From: Lanius collurio
Lineage: Eukaryota > Chordata > Aves > Passeriformes > Laniidae
NCBI GenBank assembly: GCA_020086605.1
Contig: JACBWW010000016.1
Coordinates: forward strand, 13,843,998-13,907,997
Length of the DNA stretch: 64,000 nucleotides
Direction: 5' to 3'
The position numbers and the translations under genes are program-made. Below are positions 53,401-64,000 of this stretch, piece by piece (within the stretch, counting starts at the first letter, position 1; each line of letters begins with the position of its first letter). The notes beneath the pieces were generated by a model. That model was not told the DNA's origin. It saw nothing but the letters and a program-made list of their open reading frames with translations, and searched no databases.

Positions 53401-54835
53401 AACATTCAAGGTACAAAGTATATTTGAACTTGAGATTTTGAAGAGGTAAAATGAAGTTTCCTATTTTAGCATGCATTTTTCTTAGGTCACAAAAAAACCT
53501 GATAAGTTTGACAATACTTACTTTAATTGTATAAATTTGTCTCAACAATGCCTGTGCCATTATATCCTTTGAGAAATTCTTACTTATTTCCTAACTCATC
53601 AGGAAAAGTCAATGTGAGAGCTTCAGTTTACAACACTGGAGGTTTCAGCTCCTGTATATAGAAAACAAGCCAGGTTTATCACATTCAAAACAGAGGAAGA
53701 CTACATGGACTCAATATTTCATTTACACTTTCTGTGATGTGAAACCGTTGTGTTCACTTATTATTCTATCAAGCCTTAATTTTTCTGTTCACAGCTCCAT
53801 GAATTCAATACTCTGTGCTTTTAACCTAATTTGTTGACAAGTGAAAATGACCTAGGTTCAAGACAACTCCAGTTAGGTTTTTTTGGTTGGTGGTTTTTTT
53901 TTTTTTTTAATTGCATATTTAGAACTGTAGAAGTATTAGGACATGCATATATAACCCAATGAGGATATAATGACTGTCACGCTAGTACATAATATTCCTA
54001 GGAATTTAATTATAAACATCTGACTGTTTGGCATTTAAACAGGAAAATGACTGCTAAGTACAATGCAGTTAAAGAATAACAAACCTTCTGGCATATTCTT
54101 CATTCAGATGTTGCACTCCAAAATAGAATTAAAAGAGATTCACCAGCATTGAAAACTATTCTGAGGTAAACTGATTTTTTCTTTCTAAACATATGGTGGA
54201 TCTTATCCTTGTTTTGGACAAATATATTCAGTTTAGTGGGCATGAAAATTACAATCTAGAAGTAAATAAACAAACAAAAAAATTCTTAGCCCTTTTTTCC
54301 AGTTTTCACCCAAAAATAAAATCTTCCCATTGAACCACAGCAAAAAGAGTAGCATTTTAAAAAGATTATGATAACATTAAGAAAATACACTTAATTTAAA
54401 GATAAAAATTTGGATCATGTAGAATTAAGTATTTCACAACATAAAAAAAATAATATGCACATCTTAATGATGTTAGATAACAATGGGTAGTGTATATGCT
54501 AGGACAAGATTTCCGGGTCACAGTTTTTGACAGATCCTGACATCTATTTTCTGCAGCCTTACTGTGTGAGATAAATCATTGAGAAATAAAGTTTCATCTC
54601 TATGATCCATATTAACCCCTTATAAGTGATCTCATTTCATAATAAATTGTGAGCTATCCACAACTAACTTGTCTATAACTATAGATTCGAGATATTCGGC
54701 TTTTCAGTGATCAAAATAATGTTAACCACAAAATTCTGAAGATAAGAATATTATGCAAAGGCAAGTATAAATATTATTTATATCATACATGGCAAATGAT
54801 TCAACCTGCTAAAAATTTAGAGTTAATCATGAAAT
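50442..54835. other. AT-rich non-coding stretch with GC-richer island at 52.36-52.52 kb
   Basis: No gene was recognised. The GC-richer island (52360-52520) is unassigned. A short perfect stem TCACTGA...TCAGTGA lies at 52542-52562. The Phe/Leu-rich open frame at 51644-51892 (minus) is the complement of an A-rich run. A polyT run with GG groups lies at 53870-53910. Confidence 0.45.
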
Positions 54836-54929
54836 CTGGTCTAGTGGAAGGTGTCTCTTCCAGGGCAGAGGGCTTGGAGTTAGATGGTCTTTAAGGTCCC
54901 TTCCAACCCAAAGGATTCCATGATTCTGT
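54836..54929 (+). mobile_element. CR1 LINE 3' end (very short copy)
   Basis: Only the last 94 bases of CR1 are present. They include 'ctggtctagtggaaggtgtc', 'ctttaaggtcccttccaacc' and 'caaaggattccatgattctg', the last covering the terminal ATTCTATG-like units (two copies, attccatg and attctgt). Extreme 5' truncation is normal for CR1, which primes from this tail and usually makes no target-site duplication. Confidence 0.93.
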
Positions 54930-54945
54930 CTTCTTCCATCCCTAG

Positions 54946-55054
54946 TTCAGGGTGGCAAAATACAACTGCAGGATCAAAAATAAGAAAAGACGATTCTATA
55001 TTTATTTTCCTCTTTCTGCTGTACGAGATACAGAATAAGAAAAAGCAATTAAAG
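54946..55054 (+). other. Candidate exon next to CR1 tail (109 nt)
   Basis: The acceptor is gtcttcttccatccctag, which begins at the last bases of the CR1 tail. The donor is AAG followed by GTAAGA. One frame is open across all 109 bases: one base, then 36 codons, beginning SGWQNTTAGSK and ending NKKKQLK. The centre is a Phe/Leu/Ile-rich patch that could be a chance product of AT-rich DNA. It would be a CR1-assisted exonisation if real. No family was recognised. Confidence 0.2.
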
Positions 55055-55691
55055 GTAAGAATGTTTCCCTGGACTATAAATTGCTCTTTCAATTTTGCAC
55101 CAAGTACTCTTTGGCCTGTTGATGTGACTATGGAGGCAAGGTTGCAGAGGATTTAGCTTAGTTTTTATGATCTACATAAGCCTCCTACATAACTGCTTTT
55201 CCCGTGGTTCTGAATTACAGTATTTTACTTTGGTGTTGGATTACAAAAGGTTAAAAAAAAAAAACATGGGAAAGAAACAAAACCAAAAAAACCAACCTCA
55301 AAAATCAACCAACTAAAAAAGAAAATGGTAAAAAATAAAACAAAAACTTCACAAGACTAAAAGTGTATGAAAAACTATATCACATGGTGTAACATATTTT
55401 TTCAGTGAGGATGGAATGTAAAGAAATGTATATAACTATAAAGAATGTAGAGGCTGATTTTAGTTCCAAAATCACAGGAACAGGAAAATGAGTTTGGAAG
55501 TAGGAACAAAGACCATCAGTTGTGGAGATAGAAAGAAAGAAGCTCCATATTGGAAAGGAAAGGGGCTATGGCAAGGAAGGCTGGCAGTAGAAGACTACAA
55601 GTGCTTTTGTTGTTTTTCCAACCCTTACAGTTCTTGTGCTAAGAACTAAACAGTGCTGGAATTTTTGAAGAGTAACTGATTTCTCTGTCAG
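55055..55691. other. A-rich non-coding stretch
   Basis: 55245-55345 is a run of A with interspersed C and CC, the complement of the T/GG runs seen at 44.85 and 53.87 kb. No gene was found. Confidence 0.5.
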
Positions 55692-55742
55692 GTTTTTGAG
55701 GAGAAAAATAAAAAATGGCCTCAGGTCAGAGCTTTGAAAAAG
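55692..55742 (+). other. Candidate 51-nt exon
   Basis: The acceptor is ctgatttctctgtcag, and the donor is AAAAAG followed by GTATGT. The segment is exactly 17 codons and one frame is open (VFEEKNKKWPQVRALKK), in phase with the preceding candidate exon at 54946-55054. The other frames stop. Short segments of this sort arise by chance, and there is no homology call. Confidence 0.2.
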
Positions 55743-58700
55743 GTATGTTTAAGTTACTGAGGTATCTCATGAAGTCACTTTTGATGTTGAAGATGTAGGG
55801 CAGCTGCAAACTGAGCTAGGTTCTGCCTTCCTGAATGTGTAAAAACCCCAAAAAGACTGGAAAACAAGTTCTACCAGAGAGGATGCAGCCAAATATCTTG
55901 GATGCACCTCACTGACCTCCATCAAAATTTCTCAAATACAGGGTATGGTGTGCTGGATCTGCAGCAAACCAGCAGCCTCAGAAACACCCAGCAGTGCAAG
56001 TTTTACATAGTTTTGTGTGCTTTATTTTGTTTATTTCCTAAAATTGCTAACTCAAACTATAAATGTTTAAACCAAACCAAACAATCCCATCCCTCATTTC
56101 ATCTTCCCATAGCTCTCCTACTATTAAGATTTTTAATTCCTAAAAAAAGTAGTCAAGATTTATGTTATGTTTGTAGTCTCCAAGGATGCACTTCTTTACA
56201 GAAATAATTTTTCAATTAATATATTATTGTAAGTACTATAATGAGGCAAAGAAAATTCATTAAATTAATTACATAGAAAAAAGTTTTAAAACATACAGGG
56301 GTGTAAAGGAATGTACACTCACTGCAGTACAAATCACACACTTTTTTTGAGTGCCTGGATATGTTCTGTTCAGGAGGATTCTGTTGTTATGGAATGGCAG
56401 ATGAATGTTCCCCTCAACTTTCCAAAAGCTGTTTCTCCATCATGTTACTCAACACTTTGAATGTAATCTGATGATGGGGAGGATGATCTGTAGTATCTAC
56501 AAATTGGTCATTTGAGGAAATTTCCAATGGTTTTATGTAATATTTTAATATTCATTTGAAATTAATCAGATCTTATATTCATTACAAAGTAATGCCTAAT
56601 TGTCTTATTAATAATTTAATAAAATTTTCTGATTTTTGTTCAATTAAAGTAGAAACAACAAAAACCACACCACTATGCGGAAATACCAAAACAGTGCCAT
56701 GTTCTCCCTGATGAATATCAGATAAGAAAATTGCCTGTGCCATGGAAATTAGGAAAAGTAGCTAAAAAAGAGATTTGTGATTAGTGGTATAAACTTTATG
56801 ACTTTGTGTGTCTTCAATAAGGTCAGCAGCAGAAGCTTGCAGGCATGTGGGAATTCTGTTTGATAAAAGGGACTTGAAGTTATGTCAGGTGAAGTGTTTT
56901 TGACAAGGTTTCTAAGGGTCATAAAGGAGTCTAAGCTACCAGAAAATAGGAAAAATAATTGTTAAACCTATTAACAATTAGGCTCAAGGAGAATTAGAGT
57001 GGAAAAGATGGTCTGAATGACCTGATATTAAACAGGAAGGAAGAATAAGGTTTACTTTAATTAATGTCATGCCTTCTTTAAGATAGAGGTTATACAATGC
57101 CATTAACTACTAATCCATAGTTGTTGAATAAAAATGTTAAGAAAACTGTTTTACTAAAATTTTTATAGAGTTCAATTGGTGTATTTTGTTCTGACCTCAG
57201 GTGTCCTTATTGAACTCCAAAGTAAAATTATAAAAGCTGAAACTTAGTCATTCTTATCCATTTAAATAGGTGAAGTACTACATTTACTTCCTCAACCAAA
57301 CAGGGAAAACTTGTTGTAGTAATTCATGATTTCTTGATAATCAACAAAATTGATCCTCTCTCTGCAATTTTTTTTGTATTTTTTGAATAAACATAAATAA
57401 GACAATTTTTTTGGTTTTGCCGGCAAAATTCATAAAAATTTGTCTGATCACAAAAGATCTTTCTCCACATCAATTCCACTGTTTTCAGTATAAATTCTTT
57501 CATGTCCCAAGGATTGTGGGTTTGACATATTTGAAATTCTAATCAAATAGGGAAAACGGTGTACTAATTTTTTTTCCATAGGAATCATCTTGAATATTAT
57601 AATCTAGTCAGAATAAATGTTAAATATTTGTTTTTTCTGAAAAATTCCAGTCCAGTCTTTTGTAGATATTTTAATATTATTCAATTAATTTATGCTAGAT
57701 AACTTCATGGTATGAAATACTCAATTCTAAGAAGTGTTCTTAGGGACAATTTAAGTATTGTATTTCAGTCTTGAAGAAAAAGACAAAACTTTCCTCTTTT
57801 GACATTGCAAGAATATTTTCCCCTTTTCCACATACAATTGCAATACTGCATTTGGTAGACAGTTTATGGTGTGAGAAGTGATACAATAAGTGAGGTTTTA
57901 TCACTGTTTAGTTATGCTAAAGTAGGACAAAGTTGATTCAGTCTTCCAGGTTTTAACATGTACTCAATATTACAACAAATTTAATCTTACAAGCATTCAT
58001 TTAATTATAAATTCTCTATTAATAGTAATATTATTTAAAATTCCAAGATTTATTATCCTGCTGCTTACAGTTATCTTAATAAAAATAGAATATTGAATTT
58101 TTTACTTAAAATTTGTAGCAAAGTTTTTCTTATGAAAGAAATGATAGATTTTATAAGGAAAGACATTTCATTGTTAATGATTTCATAGCTACAAAGGATA
58201 AAGCTGTGTTCTTCTTCTATTAGCTTGTTTTATTCAATATCTCCAAAATCTGTGTCTACACTGGTGACCTGAACTAGGGGAGGTTATTTACAATAAAATT
58301 ATCAATACTCTTGAAATTTAAAAAATTCAGATCTCAGTGAATGGCAGTCTTATGATCTCATGATCCATTTATATGGTATGTTTTACTGGATGCTGTAGAA
58401 GCTCCAGACACAAAGATTTAAGCTGAAGTTAAGACTTTGACTTATACCAAGAATCAGAAAAGACATAGTAAAAATATTACAGTTTGAAGACAGAAAAATG
58501 GCCTTTCAGTAGGCAACAGACCACTGGAATTCTGCTCCCAACTGCCTCAGTGATTTCTTGCACAAGCCAGATTGATCATCATTTTTTCTAAGGACAATAA
58601 TCAATGCACATTAGGCTAAGATTCTTGCATTTTTATCATGATTTGTAGTTGTGGGTATTACAAAGGAAATTTGGGAACTTCTGACTCTACCTCCAGTATT

Positions 58701-60124
58701 TTAGGGGAATAATTCTGACAAACAACTTATGTAATCAATGTTCATTTTAGAGGTAAATACACAGTTTAAATAATCAGCCTTTGTAATTGTGTTTTGATGC
58801 TGTTTTAAAGTCCTGGGCATCCTCTTCTTATGTGAAACTTTTTGTGGGTATTTGAAAAACTGCCAGGCCAGGCTCTGACATCCCCCAGTCTGCCCAATAT
58901 CCTGTTCTTGCAACTCCATGACAGGAATTGAACCAGAACTTTGGGTGTCTGGTCAACTGGGATGACAAAGTTAAGTAACCCAGTGACTGCCCAGCTGTGA
59001 GGAATGAGGATCTCTTGCTGGGGGTTTCCACTGCCACAGGTGCAGTCACCCAACAGGCTAATCCTGGACCAAGGCAGAAAACCATTAAAAATACTGGTGA
59101 TTACGAATGAAAAATCCAGATAATTCCAGAGGCAAACAGCCACCTATAAAATCCTTAATTTTCTGACCAGGAAATCATCAGTAATAACTCATCAGGTATA
59201 GTTTGTTCCTTAAAAACAGTTGAGGCTTCCTCTTCAGAGGCAAAGTGAGTTTCATGTTACAATAGGAGATCTCTTTTTTGGCTCTTGGTCATGAATAAGT
59301 CATATTATGCTATCCCCTTTGAGAAGACTCAATTGTCTGACCAGGTCAGAGGCTGGAAGGTAGCAGAGATGCTTCATGACTCAGTAGGTTTTGTTAACAC
59401 ATCTAAGAGAATTTATTCCCCAGTGATCCACATAAAGTTTGTAAGATGCTTTCCATGTTCCCAATATGGAGAAAAAAAAAGTCTCTCATTCATTTTAATT
59501 AATCTATATTCTACAGAGAAAAAGAAAGGGAGAGTCAAGATCATATCATTTTATGAAGACAGCAGAAAAATGAATATGTTTTATGGCCCAGTTTATCATC
59601 TATGACTTTGACTGTTACCTTCTTTGAAATTTAGGTTCACAGTGTAATAATAAATTATTAATTTCAGGCATGTCTAGATGAGCATGAACACTTCAAACCA
59701 TTACTGAAAAACACCCAATGAAAGATAAGCAAAGTAACAGCTTTTCAAGTTGCAATTCTCAATTCTTTTTCCCTCATAGAATTTCCCAAAATAGTTACTT
59801 GTTCGAAAATGGATCCTTATTATGCATGATGATAAGAAACAGAAATTGACAGCTCAGTATAGAGGTCACCACTCACGTTATCACTGTGGTTTCACAGGTG
59901 TGTTCAACTGCTGGGCCAAGCAATGTTTAGAAAGGGTTTGTAAATCCTGTGCATTAGTACTTCTCTGTGTGACAGGTTTGTAGCAATTATATATTAAATG
60001 AAATAAAAATATCTTTAACTTACTCATGGTTAAGAGTAGCCTTGATGGTTTCAGGGGCTGGGTAAATCACTGAAAATACTTTCATGTGATATTCAGATTG
60101 AAATATTAGAACACAAATTTTTCC
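55743..60124. other. AT-rich non-coding stretch
   Basis: No gene was recognised. 58860-59080 is GC-richer, with three overlapping minus-strand frames over the same bases, none with a domain. The best small structure is the hairpin at 56956-56980. Confidence 0.5.
56956..56980. repeat. AT-rich hairpin, 10-bp stem
   Basis: The arms taattgttaa and ttaacaatta pair perfectly around a five-base loop (accta). Confidence 0.65.
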
Positions 60125-60320
60125 TTATATAATCTCATATGGTATGTATCCAAATGAGCCTTCTGGATAAAGTCTGCTAGCTTGGTTTTCAGTTAAGATT
60201 AATATTTTCTCCTCATTGTCTTCCAGCACTATCTCTATCTTGTCTTTATGTTCCTTCATACATAGAAAGACCCCAAAGTATTCCCCAGACATCCTATACT
60301 TTAAGACCAAGAAGCTCCTT
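60125..60320 (-). other. Candidate minus-strand terminal coding exon (64 codons)
   Basis: On the minus strand, the pyrimidine-rich tract tcctttcctctgttcag ends at the segment's upstream edge (60321-60322 on the plus strand read as CT). From there a frame stays open for 64 codons to a TAA at the low-coordinate end. An in-frame ATG at about codon 11 would give a 55-residue form. The translation is acidic and Lys/Ile-rich in the middle and ends in SFGYIPYEII, which has the Gly-Tyr-Ile-Pro pattern seen near the end of some SH3 domains. The rest does not align well enough to call a domain. No second exon and no nearby minus-strand poly(A) signal was found (the closest AATAAA is about 700 bp beyond the stop, near 59413). 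It is the most protein-like short frame in the window, but still probably chance. Confidence 0.2.
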
Positions 60321-61419
60321 CTGAACAGAGGAAAGGATTCCTACTTGACTGGCAGCACTGGGTATTATTTCCCACTCTCTGAATTTTAATGCAACCATGT
60401 CCAGGTGGAATGAGAAGGTTCAGTGTTACAAAGGCTGATAATTGACAAGTGTGGATAATGTTTGCTCAATGTGATGAATAAAAAAGAAAAGGTTTTTATT
60501 TTATTAAAAAAAGAAAATAATGTAACCGTAATCACAACAATTATAAGCTTCCCTTGATGCTAACCAAGAAAAGACAGTAACAAACCCCATGCTTTAGATT
60601 AGATAAATTTCATCACATTTGGGCAAATGTGTAAATTTTCAAAGAAAAAAACACTCTAGATTTTATATAAGGTAATCTTTGCTTATCTTTGGAAATTCCC
60701 TTCATGAAAGAATTTATAAACTCCTAATATTTACTACATCTATACAATTTTTAAAATGAATAGCTGATGAATTGCTGTTATAAAACATACCTCTCTGCCC
60801 TGAACTAAATGTTATCAGCATTTCTGGTTGTTCTTTACTGCTGCTAACGATACTTAAAATCAATAATGAACTCTGCTACTATCTGAAACAAAAAAACCCT
60901 CTGGATTAGCAAATGTGAATATCTATTTAGATGCAGTATATTTAGGAGTAGGGGTTTTCCCCACTTGAATGTACTCATTTATGAAAATTTCCTTCTGTGT
61001 ATCACACCTAAATATGGGGCAGGGTGTGGAGGTAGATTTGGTGGTGTTCAGCCAGGTATATAGAGTAGAAAATCTAAACCAAGCCCTGTAGAATTACAAG
61101 TTATGCCAGACAGCTAAAAGCCAAATGCAAACTCAGTTCCTTCACAGGTTTCCAAAACTATTTTCTTGTTAGTTTTTTTTTTTATAGAAGCTATTCAATT
61201 ACTCCTCTTTGCAGCCTGTTGTTACATAAAAAGAACTTAAAACACCTAACTTAGACTGCTTTGGAAAACCAAATCTCCAATGCATCTATTAGAGAAAGAG
61301 TACGATATTGTTTGGATAATAAATTCCCTTCTTAGTCACTTCTGACTTTCAAAATCAGGCACATCTCGTTTTTTTCTCGAACACCCCCTCTGTTCCTCTG
61401 TTTACTCTGACACTTTTCC
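60321..61419. other. AT-rich non-coding stretch
   Basis: No gene or recognisable repeat was found. Confidence 0.5.
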
Positions 61420-62233
61420 TTACCAGACGAGTGAGTGGCTGCAGCCTGGGCAGGACGGTGCCAGGGCTGTGGGCTCTCAGTGCCCAGGGACCCATCTGGC
61501 ACTGCAGCCTCTGTGCCCAGGGCACAGCAGGGAATGGGACACGATGGGAACCAGCCGTTCTGTGCCCAGCCCTGTGAAGGGGAAGGCTGGGTAGGGCACC
61601 AGGAGGGGCTGCCACAGTCCCTGAGGGCTTCAGCAGGAGCAGCCCAGCCAGGTTCTGCTCCAACACAGAGGGTTTTATCCGATGTTCTGCTTTTCCCCAG
61701 AAGGTGTTACAGCCTGGGTCATGCAGGCCTCTGTGCAGCACCATCCTCGGGATGTTCCTCGAGGTGTGCAGTTCTTTCCCCAGGGCAGTGAAGGAGAGAG
61801 GCTTCTTGTGAAAGTTATTTCCTTCACCTATGAATAATTCTAACATTAATGCTTGAAATTAGAAGCTACCCAAAGCTACCACCATCCTCCTATCTCATGT
61901 GGGTGCTGGTGAATTTGAAACCCTGGTTTGGGTTCCTCCCTCTTGTTTTCACGCACTGATGAGATGGTGCTTTACCCAGGTGTACCCAGGCAGAGCTGGC
62001 TGGGATAATTGCCTGAGCTGGGCTCCTGCAGATGCTCCTGTGCCACCCCTTGCTCTCAGCAGGGTGTCTGTGGCAGTGGGGAGCTCCTGCTGTGATCAGC
62101 AGCTCTAAGCCAACAACCCAAGGCAGGCTCTTCCATGGCTGTGACAGTGCTTTGAGAGGTCTCTTTGAGTCACTCATCTCTGAGCTCGGGGACTCTGCAC
62201 TGAGTAACTTCCCTTGAGTGACTTCAGTGACTC
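61420..62233. other. Large GC-rich island, unassigned
   Basis: About 800 bases are markedly richer in G+C than the rest of the window. Long open frames lie on both strands (118 codons plus, 163 codons minus) over the same bases, typical of GC-rich DNA with few stops rather than of a gene. It contains a perfect odd palindrome CTGTGCCC-A-GGGCACAG (61511-61527), and it ends in a run of AP-1-like sites. It could be an old repeat, a CpG-depleted regulatory island or a UTR. No splice-bounded exon or repeat family was recognised. Confidence 0.35.
62166..62233. promoter_or_regulatory. Cluster of AP-1-like heptamers
   Basis: TGAGTCA (62166-62172, exact consensus) is followed by the near-consensus TGAGTAA (62201-62207) and TGAGTGA (62215-62221), and by TGACTC (62228-62233, the reverse half). 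Four related sites fall within 68 bp. AP-1 (Fos/Jun) binds TGAGTCA (established). Activity here is inference. Confidence 0.3.
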
Positions 62234-62640
62234 TAGTTATGAAAAGTGAGCAGTGGGGCTCTATCTAAATGTGGGCTTGGACTATCATGAAACAATACTG
62301 TAAGGAGCATTACTTTAATAAATCCTTTTTCTGCCTGCACTGTTCTTATGGAGACTAAATTTTGTATCCTTCCATGGAAGCATCATTTGTATCTATTAAA
62401 TAGATCACAGTCTTTACAAATGCTTTATTTCATTTATTAAGACAGTAAAGTTTATTGTTATAAAATTATGTTTTTATGGCTACCAGACTGTGTGTTCTCA
62501 TGATATGCCCTGCTGTGTAGTCAGAGGATTAGGTCAGTGTTTCTCCAGATATCTCTCATCACTCCGGGAGCTTAGTTAAAATCCTACAGAGTCATAAGAT
62601 TGTGTTCTTCTTTGTATGCTTTTTAATGCTTGATAATTTC
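62234..62640. other. AT-rich non-coding stretch
   Basis: Nothing recognisable was found. Confidence 0.5.
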
Positions 62641-62973
62641 TGGGGAGTTAATTTTCTGGGACTATCACTATAAAGAATATTATTTGTGAATACAGAATTC
62701 TTCAATTTTCTGTTTTTTCTTCATCTTGTAATCAAAGTTGTATGTTCCTGAAAGCATTATCTAAGGAATGAGATCCGTTTCTGATTGTTTGGATGCTAAA
62801 CATCTTATCAATATATTATTTATATACTTATAGATATTATATTATTATATATATATTATGATATTATATACTTACATATATTCACTCTTGATCAGATTGA
62901 GTGGGGAGTTAATTTTCTGGGACTATCACTATAAAGAATATTATTTGTGAATACAGAATTCTTCAATTTTCTG
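62641..62973. repeat. 261-bp tandem duplication, second copy cut by gap
   Basis: The block that starts tggggagttaattttctggg at 62641 reappears at 62902 with no difference for 72 bases, until the N run. That gives a period of 261 bp. The joining part carries an AT-rich run (62815-62880) of TA, ATT and TATATT units. After the gap, the sequence resumes with the same tcactcttgatcagattgag block seen at 62882, which is consistent with more copies or with duplicated ends of assembled pieces. Confidence 0.85.
62815..62880. repeat. AT-rich simple repeat
   Basis: A TA/ATT-type low-complexity run inside the duplicated unit, likely to be the reason assembly failed nearby. Confidence 0.75.
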
Positions 62974-63294
62974 NNNNNNNNNNNNNNNNNNNNNNNNNNN
63001 NNNNNNNNNNNNNNNNNNNNNNNNNNNNNNNNNNNNNNNNNNNNNNNNNNNNNNNNNNNNNNNNNNNNNNNNNNNNNNNNNNNNNNNNNNNNNNNNNNNN
63101 NNNNNNNNNNNNNNNNNNNNNNNNNNNNNNNNNNNNNNNNNNNNNNNNNNNNNNNNNNNNNNNNNNNNNNNNNNNNNNNNNNNNNNNNNNNNNNNNNNNN
63201 NNNNNNNNNNNNNNNNNNNNNNNNNNNNNNNNNNNNNNNNNNNNNNNNNNNNNNNNNNNNNNNNNNNNNNNNNNNNNNNNNNNNNNNNNNNNNN
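62974..63294. other. Assembly gap (321 N)
   Basis: A run of N in the supplied sequence. Its length may be an estimate. Translated frames that cross it carry no information. Confidence 0.99.
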
Positions 63295-64000
63295 ATATAT
63301 TCACTCTTGATCAGATTGAGTGGAGGGGGAAGGAGTTATTTTTCTGGGTTGTATGGCAGTCTGAAAAAAAATAAACCTTTGCTGATAATTTCATTGTGAT
63401 GCCTCAGGTACCTGCTATACATCCTACATTGCATCAGCAGTGATATTTCCAGTGACGATTTTGATTTTTTTTGATGATTCGATATCTTTTTAACAGCATT
63501 AATCACCAGTTGGTATTAATGTAGCTGTCCCAAGTCCTTAATTTGGATTTCTGTTGTAACTGATGATTGATTACTTTAACTAGATATTTTCACTGAAGTC
63601 TTGCCCAGTGTGCATGCAGAGAGGAGCAACACAAATAATGAGGAGTAGAATACTTTCATGTAGAAGTAAAGAAATTTTTGCACTAGAAGTTAGACATTAT
63701 TAATAAAGATGTAATAACTCTAAAAATGAACCTGGAAAATTTACTTTCATGTAAGCATATGGCAAATATCTAGCCCCATCTCTTGTCATGTGTGGGGGAA
63801 ATTAAAAAAAAAAAAAGAGGTGTTATGAGGAATAGCACATGAGAAAAAAGACACATAAAAATCCAGCATTTACAATGAGGCACTTTGGAGCCTTTATTGA
63901 ATTTGGGTCATATGTTGTGATTGCCTTCTCCTAAGTGCTTTTGCTACTTGAATTGATTCAGTATTTTGGAAAAGCCATTTTCTTTTTGATATTACAAGGT
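63295..64000. other. AT-rich non-coding stretch
   Basis: 63295-63323 repeats the end of the duplicated unit before the gap. The rest holds nothing recognisable. Confidence 0.5.

Noticed and set aside
61355..61846. Open frame of 163 codons on the minus strand, and 118 codons on the plus strand over the same bases
   Set aside because: Both strands are open in GC-rich DNA that has few stop triplets. Neither has a domain or a recognisable start, and they cannot both be genes.
62947..63399. Frames crossing the N run on both strands
   Set aside because: They consist mostly of unknown residues and carry no information.

Overview
The window looks like a stretch of bird nuclear genome, very AT-rich (by eye about two-thirds A+T), with no protein-coding gene that I can defend. 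The organism call rests on interspersed repeats: two truncated LINE copies match the 3' end of avian CR1, including the conserved 'ctttaaggtcccttccaaccc' stretch and the terminal ATTCTATG-like units. One solitary retroviral-type LTR and several very old amniote repeats (MIR-type SINEs and an old CR1-like tail) are also present. Low repeat density, scattered short repeats and CpG scarcity also fit a bird, possibly a songbird, although species cannot be read from the sequence. No bacterial features (operons, ribosome binding sites, CRISPR, tRNA or rRNA genes) were seen.

Layout. 1-4954: AT-rich DNA with a GC-richer island (2140-2400) and one splice-flanked 56-nt segment (3121-3176). 4955-5325: CR1 copy. 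5326-27161: AT-rich DNA with a GC-richer island near 9.9-10.2 kb, a 17-bp stem hairpin (21962-22020), small tandem repeats, a possible minus-strand terminal exon (23423-23524) and a GC-richer island (26380-26830). 27162-27615: solo LTR. 28791-28906: the best splice-site-bounded segment in the window, without an open frame and so at most a non-coding or UTR exon. 29325-39340: a belt of ancient repeats (old CR1 tail, MIR-type copies). 39341-54835: AT-rich with GC-richer islands at 40.4, 43.4 and 52.4 kb and a 30-bp tandem duplication at 44.4 kb. 54836-55742: CR1 3' tail followed directly by two candidate exons. 60125-60320: a minus-strand open segment behind a strong acceptor. 61420-62233: the largest GC-rich island, ending in a cluster of AP-1-like heptamers. 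62641-63323: a 261-bp tandem duplication interrupted by a 321-base run of N, an assembly gap.

Interpretation. The window is most likely a gene desert or part of a very long intron. Any function would be regulatory or non-coding. The candidate exons are marked as such with low confidence, because in 64 kb of AT-rich DNA read on both strands, plausible acceptor-donor pairs occur by chance. RNA-seq or cross-species conservation would settle each one. I did not find a new biological system here. The observations most worth a second look are the splice-bounded segments, the base-paired hairpins, the AP-1-like cluster and the gap-interrupted duplication.
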